Source: Woeseiaceae bacterium (lineage in GTDB: Bacteria; Pseudomonadota; Gammaproteobacteria; Steroidobacterales; Woeseiaceae). Taken from it: a DNA stretch of 44,454 nucleotides. Below, piece by piece: positions 42,801-44,454 of the stretch. The number at the start of each line of letters is the position of its first letter. Position 1 is the stretch's first letter. The position numbers were made by a program, and so were the translations under genes. The stretch spans positions 1 to 44,454 of the forward strand of contig JAJFKR010000014.1 in NCBI GenBank assembly GCA_021773095.1, in the 5' to 3' direction. The notes below the pieces were generated by a model. It had not been told where the DNA came from, did not search any database, and was given only the letters and a program-made list of their open reading frames with translations.

Positions 42801-43631
42801 CTATAGATCCATTATTCCTTCATCGATCAATTCAGCGTTGCCCGTGAGCCAGGCCGTTGTTTCGCCGCCTTGCCAGCTTACCACGACTTGACCGCCGGGC
42901 AGATGAACGTGTACGGCTTCGTCCAGCAGGCCACGTCTCTGGCTGGTCACCACAGCGGCGCACGCACCCGTACCACACGCCGCAGTTTCGCCGACGCCAC
43001 GCTCGTGCACTCTTAGGTCTATAGTCTGCCGGTCACGGATATGCATGAAGCCAACATTCGTCAATTCCGGAAAGCGCTCATGATGCTCGAGTTTTGGCCC
43101 CAGATCACTGACGGCGGCCGTTGCGATATCGGCCACCTCTATTACAGCGTGCGGATTGCCCATGGAAACAACGCAGAATTCGACGTCATCGCCAGCGACA
43201 GTCAACGTGTAGGAATCACGCATGGACGCGGCGATAAAGGGAACGCGTTCAGGCTCGAATTTCGGGACACCCATACTGACGGCGACCCGGCCATCGTCAT
43301 GAACGTGAGCCGCGATGGGTCCGGCGGGACTTTGCAAAGAAAACTGCGTACCAGCGTCACCAACACCGGCCAGGTATTTCGCCACACAGCGCACGCCGTT
43401 GCCACACTGTTCTACTTCGGAGCCATCGGCGTTAAAAACCCGGTAGCTGGCGACGCTTGCATCATCACCGGAAGGACCCATCCACATCATCTGGTCGAAA
43501 CCCGGGCCGGTATCCTGATCACCGAGTTTGCGAATCGATGCGGCGACCGGCGGCGGCAGGTTTTCAGCACGCTGATCGACCAGCAAAATCAGGTTTCCTG
43601 TGCCGTGCATTTTTAGGTAGGGGACTCGCAT
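42801..43631 (-). CDS. dapF: Diaminopimelate epimerase
   Basis: The 276-residue enzyme interconverts LL- and meso-diaminopimelate for lysine and peptidoglycan. The two catalytic Cys are visible, Cys76 in EQCGNGVRC and Cys219 in AACGTGACA, and MGNPHAVI is intact. The N-terminal substrate motif reads MHGTGNLILLVD, whereas nearly all relatives have GNDF at that point; the key Asn is kept. The ATG at 43631 starts the conserved region. A TTG ten codons upstream is possible, and neither has a strong ribosome binding site. It is divergent from a ParA-type gene. Confidence 0.93.
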   Translation of the reverse strand: MRVPYLKMHGTGNLILLVDQRAENLPPPVAASIRKLGDQDTGPGFDQMMWMGPSGDDASVASYRVFNADGSEVEQCGNGVRCVAKYLAGVGDAGTQFSLQSPAGPIAAHVHDDGRVAVSMGVPKFEPERVPFIAASMRDSYTLTVAGDDVEFCVVSMGNPHAVIEVADIATAAVSDLGPKLEHHERFPELTNVGFMHIRDRQTIDLRVHERGVGETAACGTGACAAVVTSQRRGLLDEAVHVHLPGGQVVVSWQGGETTAWLTGNAELIDEGIMDL

Positions 43632-43735
43632 TTGTTTTTCTATCGTCGCAATAGTGCTCAATGGACTTTATAATCTCGCCGCTGTAGTTTACATAAACTG
43701 CCAACCAAACTAACAAACTGCCCTTGGAGAGTGAC

Positions 43736-44374
43736 ATGCGGCACATAATGGTACTGAATGCGAAGGGCGGCTGCGGTAAGAGCACCCTCGCGACAAACAT
43801 AGCATCTTATTTTGCAACGGAGGGGGCCGCTGTCGCCCTGGCCGATTACGATCCTCAACGCTCCAGCCTCGACTGGCTGGCAAGACGCCCGGAGAACCGC
43901 GCAAAAATTGCGGGCGTTGCTGCTTACGAGGACGGGCTGAGGCATGCGCCACGCAACGCTGATTTTTTGATTATTGACGCGCCGGCCCGGTCGCACGGTG
44001 CCGAGCTGGTAGACCTTGTCAAACACGCCGAAACCATCGTGGTTCCGGTTTTGCCCTCAACGATTGATATGCAGGCGACGACGACTTTTCTGGAAGAGCT
44101 CAAGAACGTCGGCAAGATCGCCAGGAAACAGGCGAAGGTCGCTGTGGTCGCGAATCGTGTCCGTGACAACACCCTTATTTTTGACGATCTCGACGAGTAC
44201 CTCACCAAAGCACGCGTTCCCTACGTCGCCGCACTACGAGAAGCGCAAAACTACGTACGTGCCTACACGCGCGGTCTCGGTATCTTCGAGCTACCCGAAT
44301 ATCTCGCGTGGCCAGACTGGGATGAATGGGAGCCACTAACAGCCTGGCTTCGTAGTAAACGCAGCCAACCGTAG
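43736..44374 (+). CDS. ParA family ATPase
   Basis: The 212-residue protein has a deviant Walker A (KGGCGKST, Lys10 and Lys15), ADYDPQRSS for switch I and LIIDAPA for Walker B. It is a short ParA/MinD-type ATPase without a helix-turn-helix, like the stand-alone members that position cellular machinery. No parB gene or parS-like site lies alongside, and the chromosomal parAB pair is usually elsewhere, so a plasmid-style partition role is unlikely. The ATG at 43736 follows GGAG by six bases. The stop codon TAG is part of a REP-like element. Confidence 0.88.
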   Translation: MRHIMVLNAKGGCGKSTLATNIASYFATEGAAVALADYDPQRSSLDWLARRPENRAKIAGVAAYEDGLRHAPRNADFLIIDAPARSHGAELVDLVKHAETIVVPVLPSTIDMQATTTFLEELKNVGKIARKQAKVAVVANRVRDNTLIFDDLDEYLTKARVPYVAALREAQNYVRAYTRGLGIFELPEYLAWPDWDEWEPLTAWLRSKRSQP

Positions 44375-44395
44375 GAGCGCGCCCTGCGCGCGACC
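44371..44395 (+). repeat. REP-like element at the end of the ParA gene
   Basis: GTAG, GA and arms GCGCGC-CCT-GCGCGC then GACC. The TAG is the stop codon of the ParA gene. It forms an inverted pair with the copy at the window edge, and both share an extra ACGAGG flank. Confidence 0.87.
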
Positions 44396-44432
44396 TCGTT
44401 AAGATCATCGACCGCCGATTGTGACCATTGTG

Positions 44433-44454
44433 ACGAGGTCGCGCGCAGGGCGCG
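44433..44454 (-). repeat. REP-like element, inverted partner, cut by window end
   Basis: The same element in reverse, matching the preceding copy through the arms and the ACGAGGT flank. Thirty-seven bases separate the pair, as in a bacterial interspersed mosaic element. The GTAG end lies beyond the window. Confidence 0.75.

Overview
The window looks like a chromosomal segment of a marine-type gammaproteobacterium. Housekeeping blocks keep the gammaproteobacterial order: rsmD / ftsY-ftsE-ftsX / rpoH, coaD-mutM-rpmG-rpmB-radC, coaBC-dut, pyrE, ubiE-ubiJ-ubiB, hslVU and dapF-DUF484-xerC. The accessory genes are a class GN sortase with its VIT/vWA-type target, thrombospondin-3 repeats, a large TonB-dependent receptor and a CadC-like membrane regulator with a beta-propeller; these suit aquatic lineages such as Woeseiaceae-like bacteria. 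That lineage is an inference and no rRNA gene is present to test it. There are no tRNA genes, CRISPR arrays, insertion sequences or prophage genes. No gene-free stretch exceeds about 215 bases.

Layout. 1-1060: the end of a sortase-anchored surface protein and its sortase. 1274-4766: two MATE exporters flanking an acyl-CoA thioesterase. 4795-10151: two LuxR-type regulators, one fused to an alpha/beta hydrolase, divergent from a calcium-binding-repeat lipoprotein and a secreted protein. 10231-13182: glutaryl-CoA dehydrogenase, an Mpo1-like membrane protein, a YiaD-like OmpA lipoprotein and a DUF3465 protein. 13239-19265: heat-shock sigma factor, cell-division ABC complex, SRP receptor, rRNA methyltransferase, CoA synthesis, DNA repair and ribosomal proteins L33/L28. 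19382-24546: radC, sstT, coaBC, dut, a DUF4124 protein and pyrE. 24640-27312: exonuclease III, an AmpG-like permease and a Rieske protein in overlapping frames, then a small DUF protein. 27385-34953: trmB, TonB receptor, membrane regulator, two exported paralogues and an acyltransferase. 35069-44454: FkbM methyltransferase, YbaN-like protein, ubiquinone genes, HslUV protease, xerC, DUF484, dapF and a stand-alone ParA-type ATPase.

Two signals stand out. First, rpoH carries an exact CIRCE operator (TTAGCACTC-N9-GAGTGCTAA) in its leader. The nine-base spacer of that operator is, in the transcript, an anti-Shine-Dalgarno sequence (ACCUCC) perfectly complementary to the rpoH ribosome binding site (GGAGGU), with geometry suited to an H-type pseudoknot. 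One element could therefore act as the DNA operator for HrcA and as an RNA switch over the sigma-32 start site. Second, the window carries a REP-like family built from GTAG plus GCGCGC-N3-GCGCGC arms. In four of the six copies the TAG inside the GTAG tetranucleotide is the stop codon of the preceding gene (rpoH, hslU, hslV and the ParA gene).
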